Positions 23,310 to 30,854 are shown, counted from the stretch's first letter. The stretch is 45,621 nt of DNA from an uncultured Candidatus Saccharibacteria bacterium (GCA_947090635.1 CAMUOM010000004.1:1-45621); one strand, 5' to 3'. Numbers and translations: made by a program. Notes: a model not told the origin generated them from the letters alone.

Positions 23310-24182
23310 ATGGTTATTGAAGTTAGGGAGTCGGTAGAGAATGACTTAGGGCTGCGGCCCTATGTTGAGCTGACCTCGCAGTGGTCTGAGCGTTATGCGG
23401 CGGAAGACCGTTACACAGTGGTGAACGCAGTAATGCGTGATAGTTCTGCGAAGCCGCGAAGCCGGTTGTTTGTTTACGATAACACTAGGCTGGGTTCGCT
23501 CAGTGTGGCGTGCAATATCAGCGGTCACTGCCTGCGCTACGAGCTTACTCCGGTGAGTAGCTTGCTGTTGAGCGACGTGCTGGACGACGACCACGTTTAT
23601 GAGTATGCGGTGCGGCAGTTGAATTATGTTAGCAGCTCATGGCGTTTATGGCAAAAGCGGACTGGTAAGGACTTGGGTATTGTGCCGGAGCGAGTTGAAT
23701 TTGACTGCGACGCGGAGCGAACTATTGTGATACGCTCGGCGCCGGACATACAGTCGCCACTGGAATATGTGGCGGATGAATCTGGCGTGGTTGGCGATGA
23801 TGTGATGGCGAACATTAAGCAACAGTACAGTGCGACGGGTGCCCATCGGCGGTTTGTCGTGTTCTACGGCAAGGTGCGACGGGAAGTTTTTGCAAAAACC
23901 GCAATCAGCATATTTGATTGTCACTACAAAGCTTTGCTCCAAAAGTACATTTACGCCTCGGGCGCTGCGCCACAGTACTATGCTCTGCCCTATCCACCCT
24001 ACTATTATCGGTCATACACCGAAGACCCCGCGGAAATTGAGCGGACGGTGCGCCGAATGATACTGCCCCATTGGGCGCCGCAAGTTGATGCTGCAACCGA
24101 GCCGCTAGAGCTAATTCAATATGACAATGGCCACCGGTGCTTGCCGTACATTGGTGAGTGGCAGCTCCTACTGGATATCTAA
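23310..24182 (+). CDS. Array paralogue P20, two modules, function unknown
   Basis: 290 aa. Module 1: DRYTVVN at 33-39, LFVYDNT at 53-59 (DR replaced by DN), RYELTP at 76-81, SSWRLWQK near 110-117. Module 2: RRFVVFYG, ISIFDCH (DR replaced by DC), PQYYALPY followed by a tyrosine-rich PPYYYRSY, and ELIQYDN before the closing WQLLLDI. Both DR motifs are lost while the surrounding hydrophobic strands remain, so the Arg cannot be essential for the fold. Confidence 0.85.
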   Translation: MVIEVRESVENDLGLRPYVELTSQWSERYAAEDRYTVVNAVMRDSSAKPRSRLFVYDNTRLGSLSVACNISGHCLRYELTPVSSLLLSDVLDDDHVYEYAVRQLNYVSSSWRLWQKRTGKDLGIVPERVEFDCDAERTIVIRSAPDIQSPLEYVADESGVVGDDVMANIKQQYSATGAHRRFVVFYGKVRREVFAKTAISIFDCHYKALLQKYIYASGAAPQYYALPYPPYYYRSYTEDPAEIERTVRRMILPHWAPQVDAATEPLELIQYDNGHRCLPYIGEWQLLLDI

Positions 24183-24189
24183 CCATTAA

Positions 24190-24217
24190 CCCCTGACCTA
24201 GCGTCAGGGGTTTTATT
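24190..24217 (+). terminator. P20 terminator
   Basis: CCCCTGAC-CTAGC-GTCAGGGG and TTTTATT. Confidence 0.9.
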
Positions 24218-24304
24218 GACTATATCAGCACTAGCTGGTATAGTATGGGTAGTCGAGGTGGCATAGGGTTGCCTCACCGTCCTTTACATAAGGAGGTATT
24301 ACTT
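24216..24304 (+). promoter_or_regulatory. P21 promoter and leader
   Basis: TTGACT, 17-bp spacer, TATAGT (24239-24244). H1 is GAGGT/GCCTC (24255-24275, one T-G). H2 is CCTT-TACAT-AAGG with AAGGAGG; the octamer is diverged to GTATTACT. Confidence 0.75.
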
Positions 24305-25141
24305 ATGAGTAATATCATTAAACGATTAAATAATAAAGATAAGTCTATCGTTGAGCACAAGTTGCGTCAGTTCTGTGAGACTAGTGACCGCTATTTGGCT
24401 TACAGTACGTTGATGTTGGGCGAAGATGGCAGTGATGTCGAGTATGTCTCGGTGTACGATATGTTGGATTTAGATAACGTGCGTGACGAGCGTGCCAGCA
24501 ATGGCGTGCATCTGCGCTATATCCTTTATCCGATGGCTAATTTTTATGCTGAACCAAATGTGGACCTTGGTATTCAGGTGGCGGATCATCTTGATGAATA
24601 CGCCGATCCCGATTGGCAAGATGAGCAGCATGACACTGGCCACGTGCAAGTTTATTATGCTAGTACGGATTGCTTAGTGTATAACACTGAGCCTTGCATT
24701 GAGATTTTGAGTGATGCATCACAGCCGCCAAGTATTAACGTGGAGCATGTTTGTGCTGATAGCAGCATTTGCTTTGACGATTTGGCAAGTATTACCGCCG
24801 AGCGGTACAACGGCCGGAAGGGCCATGTGCGTTATGCTGCAGCGTATGGCAAGTATGTTGATGGTTCGAGAGTAAAAACGCGAATTTACGTGTTTGACCG
24901 TCAAGATATCTATGACTTGGTGCGTTACTGCGATGGCAATACTGGCCATAATGATGGCTACTTTTTGAAGCCGTTTGACCATGTAGATATAGACTATACA
25001 CAAGATGATGAGGAAATTACTAGTTATGCGCGTCAGGTAATTGTCGCTAATGGCGGTTTCCCGTATTCCAATGTAGATTTAATGCCAGTCTCTGTGGCTT
25101 TACATGGAGATGATGACATCCTAATAGATTTGGAAATCTAA
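24305..25141 (+). CDS. Array paralogue P21, two modules, function unknown
   Basis: 278 aa; ATG 7 nt after AAGGAGG. Module 1: DRYLAYS at 28-34, VSVYDML at 48-54 (DR replaced by DM), RYILYP at 71-76, DPDWQDEQ near 103-110. Module 2: VRYAAAYG, IYVFDRQ, GYFLKPF, VDLMPVS and a closing ILIDLEI. It is unusually acidic, with many Asp, and its opening MSNIIKRL is unlike the other members. Confidence 0.85.
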   Translation: MSNIIKRLNNKDKSIVEHKLRQFCETSDRYLAYSTLMLGEDGSDVEYVSVYDMLDLDNVRDERASNGVHLRYILYPMANFYAEPNVDLGIQVADHLDEYADPDWQDEQHDTGHVQVYYASTDCLVYNTEPCIEILSDASQPPSINVEHVCADSSICFDDLASITAERYNGRKGHVRYAAAYGKYVDGSRVKTRIYVFDRQDIYDLVRYCDGNTGHNDGYFLKPFDHVDIDYTQDDEEITSYARQVIVANGGFPYSNVDLMPVSVALHGDDDILIDLEI

Positions 25142-25159
25142 TGTTATTTAATCATTATT

Positions 25160-25198
25160 AATCCTCTTTAGCTTTAGACTAAGGAGGATTTTTTCTTT
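25160..25198 (+). terminator. P21 terminator
   Basis: AATCCTCTTTAG and CTAAGGAGGATT form a 12-bp stem (one T-G) followed by TTTTCTTT. Confidence 0.9.
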
Positions 25199-25205
25199 GC
25201 CTTTA

Positions 25206-25290
25206 TTGACAATTATGCTTTTTTCTTGTATAATGTAGATTACCGGGTCGCGTTGGGTGACCCTCAGACCTTAGGAAGGTGGTACATTAA
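25206..25290 (+). promoter_or_regulatory. P22 promoter and leader
   Basis: TTGACA, 17-bp spacer, TATAAT (25229-25234). H1 is GGGTC/GACCC (25245-25263). H2 is ACCTT-AGG-AAGGT, then GTACATTA. Confidence 0.85.
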
Positions 25291-26175
25291 ATGTTGGAAA
25301 TTGTAGAAGCGGTAAATAACCTGAGCGACGGCATGGTGGCGACAATTCGCCAGCGCCTCGAAGAGGGTTACGGCCCTGATGGCCCGCTTGACCGTTATGT
25401 GGCGGTAGCGTACGACTGCTCTTGCTCGAGCCAGAAGGTGTCAACGGTGGTAATTTTTGACCGGATGTCGGTTGACCACGCGGCACTAGTCTGCAATGAG
25501 GGCGGCGACATTGTGCGTTGCGAGATGGCGCCACGCTATCATATTGACCTCTATGGGCAAGCCCGTTCGGATGATATTTTGGCGGCCATTCATTCGCGTC
25601 TTTCAAGTGTTGACCACGTGTGGCGCCAGAATCAGAATGACATCAATGTCACCTACTCTGCTATCACTAGCAATTATGATAGTTCGGAGGCGCGCATTAC
25701 TGTGCTTGACCGTGGCTTATATGCTAGAGAATCGCATCCGCGTATCTTGATTGACCAAATCAGCCAAGCTTTTGTGAAGAAGTTTAAGCAGCGTATGTGC
25801 AATAATTACAATTGGCGAAATGGCCAAGACCGTTACATTGCTTACTATGCGGTGCTCGATTATGAGGGTGAAAAGATGGTGCGATTGTCGCTGTTTGACC
25901 GTCATGAGATAAAGAACTTGCGTCGCGTACGTAATTTAGTTGGCCGCTGTCGTCCTCAGCACTATGTGCAGGATATCATGACTATTCTCTTGCCTGGCGA
26001 ACCAGACTATGATGAAGTGAAGCGCGCTGCTATTTACTACCTCGGGCATATTAACGCCAAATGGCGTAGCGACCAGCGTTCGGACGACCCGTTGCCATTG
26101 CCGCTAATTCACTATCATGCCAATTTGGCACTGAGCGCAAACGAATGCGAGTACCGCTTGGCGGTAAAGCTGTAA
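25291..26175 (+). CDS. Array paralogue P22, two complete modules, function unknown
   Basis: 294 aa. Module 1: DRYVAVA at 34-40, VVIFDRM at 53-59, RCEMAP near 76-81, VWRQNQ near 110. Module 2: DRYIAYYA, LSLFDRH, QHYVQD, and unlike most members it keeps the helix end NAKWRSDQ, followed by PLPLIHY and closing YRLAVKL. With DRY, DR and WxxxQ present in both halves it is the best evidence that the two-module proteins arose by internal duplication or fusion of a single-module ancestor. Confidence 0.85.
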   Translation: MLEIVEAVNNLSDGMVATIRQRLEEGYGPDGPLDRYVAVAYDCSCSSQKVSTVVIFDRMSVDHAALVCNEGGDIVRCEMAPRYHIDLYGQARSDDILAAIHSRLSSVDHVWRQNQNDINVTYSAITSNYDSSEARITVLDRGLYARESHPRILIDQISQAFVKKFKQRMCNNYNWRNGQDRYIAYYAVLDYEGEKMVRLSLFDRHEIKNLRRVRNLVGRCRPQHYVQDIMTILLPGEPDYDEVKRAAIYYLGHINAKWRSDQRSDDPLPLPLIHYHANLALSANECEYRLAVKL

Positions 26176-26190
26176 TTGATTCCGACTACT

Positions 26191-26220
26191 AACCACCCCG
26201 CTATGGGGTGGTTTTAATTT
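26191..26220 (+). terminator. P22 terminator
   Basis: AACCACCCC-GCTAT-GGGGTGGTT, 9-bp stem, then TTAATTT. Confidence 0.9.
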
Positions 26221-26239
26221 TGCTACCTCTGTAGTGGCA

Positions 26240-26322
26240 TTGACAAATGCGGCGTAATCTTATATAATCTTAGGAATTGGGCTACGTTGGGTGGCCTAAC
26301 AGCCGAAAGGTGGTACATTACA
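26240..26322 (+). promoter_or_regulatory. P23 promoter and leader
   Basis: TTGACA, 17-bp spacer, TATAAT (26263-26268). H1 is GGGCTAC-GTTGG-GTGGCCT (two wobble pairs). H2 is GCC-GAAA-GGT, then GTACATTA. Confidence 0.85.
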
Positions 26323-27213
26323 ATGGTAAAAATGGAGATAGCTGAACCGATGCCGCTTCAGGGTGGCGATGAAGGTGATGTGTTGCAGCGGATTCGAGTG
26401 AAGGCGGCGAGCGCGGAGCGTGACCGCTACGAGCCGTGGCTGATGAATGTCTATGATGCCGATGGTACAGAGAGCAATTTAGTTTACCTGTTTGACCGTT
26501 TGGATTATCGGCGGACTTGGCGTGTGTGCGACGTGGGCGGTAAATGTCTGCGTTATGAGCTGATGCCGTTTGGTGGACTGATAATCCAGCCTCATACCGC
26601 CCGCGACGCGATTATGCGCGATGTCCGTCAGAATCTGAAGCAGTTTAACGCCAAATGGCGCGATGCACAGAAGTTGACCACTACTGGTGAGTGCATTTAT
26701 TTGCGCTGGCTGGAGACGACTTGCAGTACTGAAGTGCGTATGGTGCTGAATGCGGCGCCGTACAATCAGAGCTGGGAGTGTTCGACAACTGACCGCGTGG
26801 CGGATGAGTTGCCGCAGTCGCGACAGCATGTTTATGATGCGGTACATCAGCGTTATGACGGCATATTTGAGCGGTCGCGGTTCGCGGTATTTTATGGCCG
26901 GATGGCTGGCGACAAAAACGGCACAAGTATGATTTACTTGTTCGACCGGCAGTCGCTGGAGTCGCTTCACGTGCGTAATTTTTATAACGATGCGCCGAGC
27001 GAATACTTTATGACGCCAGTCAGGCAACTAGCAGCGGTGGCTTCAACCGAGGCTGAGGTCAAGCGCCTCGCGCGCCAAGTGCTGCTGCCGCAGTATGCGC
27101 ATGAACTGAACGCAGACGCGGTGTCACTGGAGCTGGTGCCTTGCATTGCCAACCCGAGAATCTTGCACGAGCACAGTATTGTGCGAATGTACTTAGATAA
27201 CCTTCAGCTATAA
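26323..27213 (+). CDS. Array paralogue P23, two modules, function unknown
   Basis: 296 aa, last array member. Module 1: DRYEPWL at 34-40, VYLFDRL at 54-60, RYELMP at 77-82, NAKWRDAQ near 108-115. Linker with VRMVLNAAP. Module 2: SRFAVFYG, IYLFDRQ, EYFMTPV, VSLELVPC and a closing VRMYLDN. It keeps every hallmark of the consensus and is a good reference sequence. Beyond its terminator the strand changes and secA converges on it. Confidence 0.85.
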   Translation: MVKMEIAEPMPLQGGDEGDVLQRIRVKAASAERDRYEPWLMNVYDADGTESNLVYLFDRLDYRRTWRVCDVGGKCLRYELMPFGGLIIQPHTARDAIMRDVRQNLKQFNAKWRDAQKLTTTGECIYLRWLETTCSTEVRMVLNAAPYNQSWECSTTDRVADELPQSRQHVYDAVHQRYDGIFERSRFAVFYGRMAGDKNGTSMIYLFDRQSLESLHVRNFYNDAPSEYFMTPVRQLAAVASTEAEVKRLARQVLLPQYAHELNADAVSLELVPCIANPRILHEHSIVRMYLDNLQL

Positions 27214-27222
27214 CCCCTACCA

Positions 27223-27258
27223 AATACCCCTAGCGATAGTTGCTAGGGGTATTTTTAT
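27223..27258 (+). terminator. P23 terminator closing the array
   Basis: AATACCCCTAGC/GCTAGGGGTATT, 12-bp perfect stem with TTTTTATT after it. On the minus strand the stem is followed by few T, so it may serve secA only weakly. Confidence 0.9.
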
Positions 27259-27310
27259 TGGCTTAGCCTTGCTGTTCTGACTTGGAGCGCGGCGGCTTGC
27301 GGGCTGCTAG

Positions 27311-30232
27311 TTACTTGCGGCCCTTCTTGCGGTTCTGGCGCTCTTGCTTTTTCTTCTTCTGAGCCACGCGGCGCGCGCGGTTCTTGGCTTGGTCGTCTTG
27401 CGGCTTCACCTTAAAGTCGTCGCTATCGATTCGCTCGGTTGGCTCGGCGGCTTCGTTGACGCCCCGCTCAACGGCACTTTCGGCGGCCTTGGTGAGGTCA
27501 CTATCATAGGTGTCGTCGGTGACTTGGTCAGCGTTGACGTCGTTGCGGTGGAGGTTAAAGACTACTGAAAGGACTTCAACTTGCAAGTTGTGCTGCAAGG
27601 ACTCAAATAGCTTCTGGCTCTCCATGCGGTATTCCACGAGTGGGTCGCGCTGGCCGACACTGCGCCAGTGAATGCCTTCGCGGAGGTGTTGCATGTTCTC
27701 GAGGTGCTGCATCCAGAGGACATCGAGTACCTGCATGTAGACTTCGCGCTCGGCACCGCGGAGAAGCTCGGAGCCCAACTCGTCTTCCTTTACGTCATAG
27801 AGAGCAAGGATGGCTTTGCGGGCGGCAGTGAGACGCTTTTTGTCGTTCTTGATGGTGGCGATAGTCTTGGCTTGGTCGAGGTCAAGCGGGAAAACATCGG
27901 TGAATTTCTCGGCGACTTCGTCAATGTGCTTCTTGTTGTAACGCTTCAAGAGGTCAGTAACGAAGGCGTCGGCGAGGCGAAGAATCTCTGGCGAGATGTC
28001 GTCGCCCTTCAAAATCTTGCGGCGGATGCCGTAGACCACCTTGCGGTGGCGGTTAATGACGTTGTCGTACTGCACCACGTTCTTGCGGGTGTCAAAGCTA
28101 AAGCCTTCCACGCGCTTTTGTGCGGCCTCCAAAATCTTGGTGAGGGCGCGGTTCTTTAGTGGCACATCATCTGGGAAGCCCATGCGCTCCATGGTGGAAG
28201 CGATGCGCTCACCTTGGTAAATGCGCATTAGGTCGTCTTGGGTGGACACACAGAAGTAGGTGTCGCCTGGGTCGCCCTGACGACCACAACGACCGCGGAG
28301 CTGATTGTCGATACGACGCGACTCGTGACGCTCGGAACCAATCACTACGAGACCGCCCTTGTCGGCTACGCCTTCGCCGAGCATGATATCGGTACCACGG
28401 CCGGCAATGTTGGTGGCGAGGGTGATGGCACCCGGCTGTCCAGCGCGGGCTACAATCTCGGCTTCGCGTTCGTTGTTCTTCGCGTTCAGCGTTTCATGCT
28501 TAAGCCCTGCCTTGTCGAGAGCGGCGCTAATTAGCTCGTTCTTGGCAATTGAGGCGGAACCAATCAACACTGGTCGCCCCTGCTTGTGGTAGTTAGCTAC
28601 CATCTTGACGATGTAGTTAATCTTGGCGCGCTCTGACTTGAAAATCATGTCTTGGTGGTCTTGGCGCTGTGGGACACGGTTGGTCGGAATCTGAATGACG
28701 TCGAGGCCATAAATCTGCTGGAACTCCTCGGCCTCAGTAAATGCCGTACCAGTCATGCCGGAAAGCTTGTCGTAAAGGCGGAAGTAGTTCTGGAACGAAA
28801 TGGTGGCGAGAGTCTGGGACTCCTGACGCACGGTGACGTGCTCTTTAGCCTCGATTGCCTGGTGGAGACCTTCGCTATAACGGCGGCCCTTCATCAAGCG
28901 GCCGGTGAATTCATCGACAATGATGACTTCGCCATCAGAGGTTACCACGTAATCCTTGTCGCGCTTAAAGAGAGCGCGCGCCTTAAGAGCTTGGTCGAGG
29001 TGGTAAACGCTGCGGATGTGCTCTGGCGAGAAGAGATTCTTCAGACCGAGGAGCTTCTCTACCTTCTCAACACCTTGGTCAGTCAAGGCGACTGAACGGC
29101 GCTTCTCGTCAACTTCATAGTCGCCGTCTGGCTCTTCGTCGTCGTCTGGGTCGATTGGCTTGCCCGTGAATGGGTTCATCAAGCCATGCTTGGTAATTAC
29201 CTTACTTGGCGGGGTGAGCTGGTCGACAATGGCGGCGAACTTAATGTAGAGGTCAGGATTGTCGGCGGCTGGCGCGGAAATAATCAGCGGTGTGCGCGCT
29301 TCATCAATCAAAATGGAGTCGACCTCATCGACGATGGCGAAGTTTAGTTCGCGCTGGCGCAGTAGGCTTGGCTCACTCACCATGTTGTCGCGCAGGTAGT
29401 CGAAGCCGAATTCATTGTTGGTGCCGTAGGTAATGTCGGCAGCATAGGCTTCCTTACGTGAACACGGCTTGAGGTGTGACATGCGCTTGTCGTAGTGGTC
29501 GGTGTTTTCGTACTCAGGGTCGTAAATAAAGCTCTGCTCGTTAATAATCACGCCGGTACTGAGGCCAAGCGCGTGGTAGAGCTTGCCCATCCAGCCGCCG
29601 TGGAGCTGGGCGAGGTAATCGTTGACGGTCACCATGTGAACGCCGCGGCCGGTTAAGGCGTTGAGGTAAATTGGTGCGGTTGCGACCAAGGTCTTACCTT
29701 CACCGGTGCGCATCTCGGCAATGTTGCCCTCGTGGAGGACGATTCCACCCATGAGCTGCACGTCGTATTGACGCTGGCCGAGGACGCGGGTTGACATCTC
29801 GCGAACAAGCGCGAAGGCGTCAGGCAAGATTTCGTTTAGAGCATCTTTGCGGCGCAGGCTAGCGCGGCGCGCGCGAATGGCATCGATGGCGTTGAAGTCG
29901 TCGATGGTAGCGGTACCGACCTTGGCGTAGCGCTCGCGGTCGGCTTCACTGAGCTTGTTGACCAGCTTGCGCTCGGCGGCGTCGGCCGCGAGGACATCGC
30001 TCGACTTTTTCGTCGTCTTGGTTGCCTTAGCCGTGGTCAAGGCGTGTTTGCGCTGAATTTCTTCTAGGCGCTGGCGCAAAATAGCCGTTTGCTTGGCTAG
30101 TTCCGCGTCAGTCATATTGGCATACTTATCGCTTAAAGCATTGATTTCGTCAACTCGTTTGCGTAGGCGCTTCACAATCTTCTTTTGTGGGTCGCCGAAC
30201 ACCTTTCCGAGGACTTTGTCTTTGGTTGGCAT
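27311..30232 (-). CDS. secA: Preprotein translocase ATPase SecA
   Basis: 973 aa. SecA is the motor that drives unfolded preproteins through SecYEG. Seen here: KVFGDPQKK opening, Walker A MRTGEGKT at about 174-181, TVNDYLA, the TYGTNNEFGFDYLRDNM stretch, Walker B region VDEVDSILIDEARTPLIIS, DEFTGRLMKGRRYS, the second helicase half with NIAGRGTDIMLGEGV and GRCGRQGDPG, then the scaffold and wing part. Two oddities: the Walker A lies about 70 residues further from the N-terminus than in E. coli SecA because of a Lys/Ala-rich insertion (about 60-115), and the C-terminus ends in a poly-basic tail without the Cys zinc motif used for SecB binding. GGGAG precedes the ATG. Confidence 0.97.
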   Translation of the reverse strand: MPTKDKVLGKVFGDPQKKIVKRLRKRVDEINALSDKYANMTDAELAKQTAILRQRLEEIQRKHALTTAKATKTTKKSSDVLAADAAERKLVNKLSEADRERYAKVGTATIDDFNAIDAIRARRASLRRKDALNEILPDAFALVREMSTRVLGQRQYDVQLMGGIVLHEGNIAEMRTGEGKTLVATAPIYLNALTGRGVHMVTVNDYLAQLHGGWMGKLYHALGLSTGVIINEQSFIYDPEYENTDHYDKRMSHLKPCSRKEAYAADITYGTNNEFGFDYLRDNMVSEPSLLRQRELNFAIVDEVDSILIDEARTPLIISAPAADNPDLYIKFAAIVDQLTPPSKVITKHGLMNPFTGKPIDPDDDEEPDGDYEVDEKRRSVALTDQGVEKVEKLLGLKNLFSPEHIRSVYHLDQALKARALFKRDKDYVVTSDGEVIIVDEFTGRLMKGRRYSEGLHQAIEAKEHVTVRQESQTLATISFQNYFRLYDKLSGMTGTAFTEAEEFQQIYGLDVIQIPTNRVPQRQDHQDMIFKSERAKINYIVKMVANYHKQGRPVLIGSASIAKNELISAALDKAGLKHETLNAKNNEREAEIVARAGQPGAITLATNIAGRGTDIMLGEGVADKGGLVVIGSERHESRRIDNQLRGRCGRQGDPGDTYFCVSTQDDLMRIYQGERIASTMERMGFPDDVPLKNRALTKILEAAQKRVEGFSFDTRKNVVQYDNVINRHRKVVYGIRRKILKGDDISPEILRLADAFVTDLLKRYNKKHIDEVAEKFTDVFPLDLDQAKTIATIKNDKKRLTAARKAILALYDVKEDELGSELLRGAEREVYMQVLDVLWMQHLENMQHLREGIHWRSVGQRDPLVEYRMESQKLFESLQHNLQVEVLSVVFNLHRNDVNADQVTDDTYDSDLTKAAESAVERGVNEAAEPTERIDSDDFKVKPQDDQAKNRARRVAQKKKKQERQNRKKGRK

Positions 30233-30277
30233 TAATTATTTCTCCCTCACTTATGTGATACAGCTTTAATTATAACA
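30233..30277 (-). promoter_or_regulatory. secA promoter and leader
   Basis: Minus-strand TGTTATAAT (extended -10, TATAAT at 30269-30274) without a clear -35. The leader has TCAC-ATAA-GTGA and GAGGGAG before the start. Confidence 0.65.
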
Positions 30278-30310
30278 CAACCATCCCCTGTTTGACTAGA
30301 GTATTAGCTT

Positions 30311-30391
30311 TTGCGTAATACGCTTGATTGTGTTATAATATTAGCATTGTGCCACAATGGCGCATGTACATTACGCAATGGAGGTTAAAAA
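30311..30391 (+). promoter_or_regulatory. Promoter and GTACATTA leader of the 149-aa membrane protein gene
   Basis: TTGCGT, 17-bp spacer, TATAAT (30334-30339) preceded by TGT (extended -10). H1 is CATTGT-GCC-ACAATG (30345-30359); GTACATTA (30366-30373) lies upstream of GGAGG, as in the single-module array leaders. Confidence 0.8.
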
Positions 30392-30841
30392 ATGGCTAAG
30401 GTTCTGAATCGATTTTTTGAGCGGTGGCGCGGGTCTACACTTGCCTGCCGGCTGTATTTTTTGTTCGGTTTGCTCATTAGCAAAATTGCTATGACAATGT
30501 TAGTCTGCGCGGCATTGCGACTGAGGTCGCTGAGCGGAGACGTTGCTTGGAGCAACTTTTTTGGCATCGCTATATTGCTAACACTGATTGGCTTCTACGG
30601 CTCGTTTTACGTCATGTGGCGGCCATCAAAGCATGGTATGCTCGCTGAGGCGGCGCCATTTAAGATTGCTTGCAATCGTTACGTGATGGTAGTGGCAGCA
30701 ATTGTTGCCCTGATGTGCTTGAGCTCACTGTTATCAGTGTCGCCAAGTAATTTGGAGGCCGTGCGTGGCTGCTCGGTGACTTCTAGCGTTGCTTTGGCAA
30801 TCTTTGACATAACTATTTTTAACCTAATAACTTGGGCGTAA
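30392..30841 (+). CDS. Membrane protein, about four spans, sharing the array leader
   Basis: 149 aa. A basic N-terminus (FFERWRGS) is followed by hydrophobic segments at about 20-42, 53-75, 94-115 and 128-148, so it should be a polytopic inner-membrane protein. No family is recognised and it is not related to P1-P23 in sequence. GGAGG lies 7 nt before the ATG. Its leader carries the same 5' hairpin plus GTACATTA arrangement as P1-P4, which ties its expression to the array although the genes are 3 kb apart and separated by secA. It could be the membrane partner of the array proteins; that is inference. Confidence 0.75.
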   Translation: MAKVLNRFFERWRGSTLACRLYFLFGLLISKIAMTMLVCAALRLRSLSGDVAWSNFFGIAILLTLIGFYGSFYVMWRPSKHGMLAEAAPFKIACNRYVMVVAAIVALMCLSSLLSVSPSNLEAVRGCSVTSSVALAIFDITIFNLITWA

Positions 30842-30854
30842 GCCCAAATGGCTT

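Larger units (their letters stand above)
3539..27258 (+). repeat. Tandem array of 23 paralogous single-gene transcription units
   Basis: The span holds P1-P23, each with its own promoter and leader, interrupted once by the surface-protein gene. Intergenic regions are short (mostly about 90-160 nt). In many of them the T tract of one terminator runs directly into the -35 of the next promoter. All 23 frames are open and have a credible ribosome binding site. Confidence 0.9.

Noticed and set aside
9780..26280. H1 palindromes as operators for a DNA-binding repressor
   Set aside because: The stem sequences differ widely between genes while pairing is kept, which suits RNA structure rather than one protein's DNA site.
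8744..26322. CRISPR-like repeats formed by the recurring leader sequence
   Set aside because: The recurrent blocks are about 1 kb apart, each directly precedes an ORF, and there are no short unique spacers.
9780..26322. Leader hairpins as attenuators or classic riboswitches (including T-box)
   Set aside because: No U tract follows the hairpins, the leaders are only about 40-70 nt, and no T-box or known aptamer core is present. Translational control is the better reading.
3539..27258. Array as an insertion-sequence or phage cassette
   Set aside because: No transposase, integrase, inverted terminal repeats or phage structural genes are present; repeats are explained by gene duplication.
27344..29095. 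Plus-strand ORFs of up to 163 codons across secA
   Set aside because: Antisense shadows of a clearly conserved secA; no promoter or ribosome binding site fits them.
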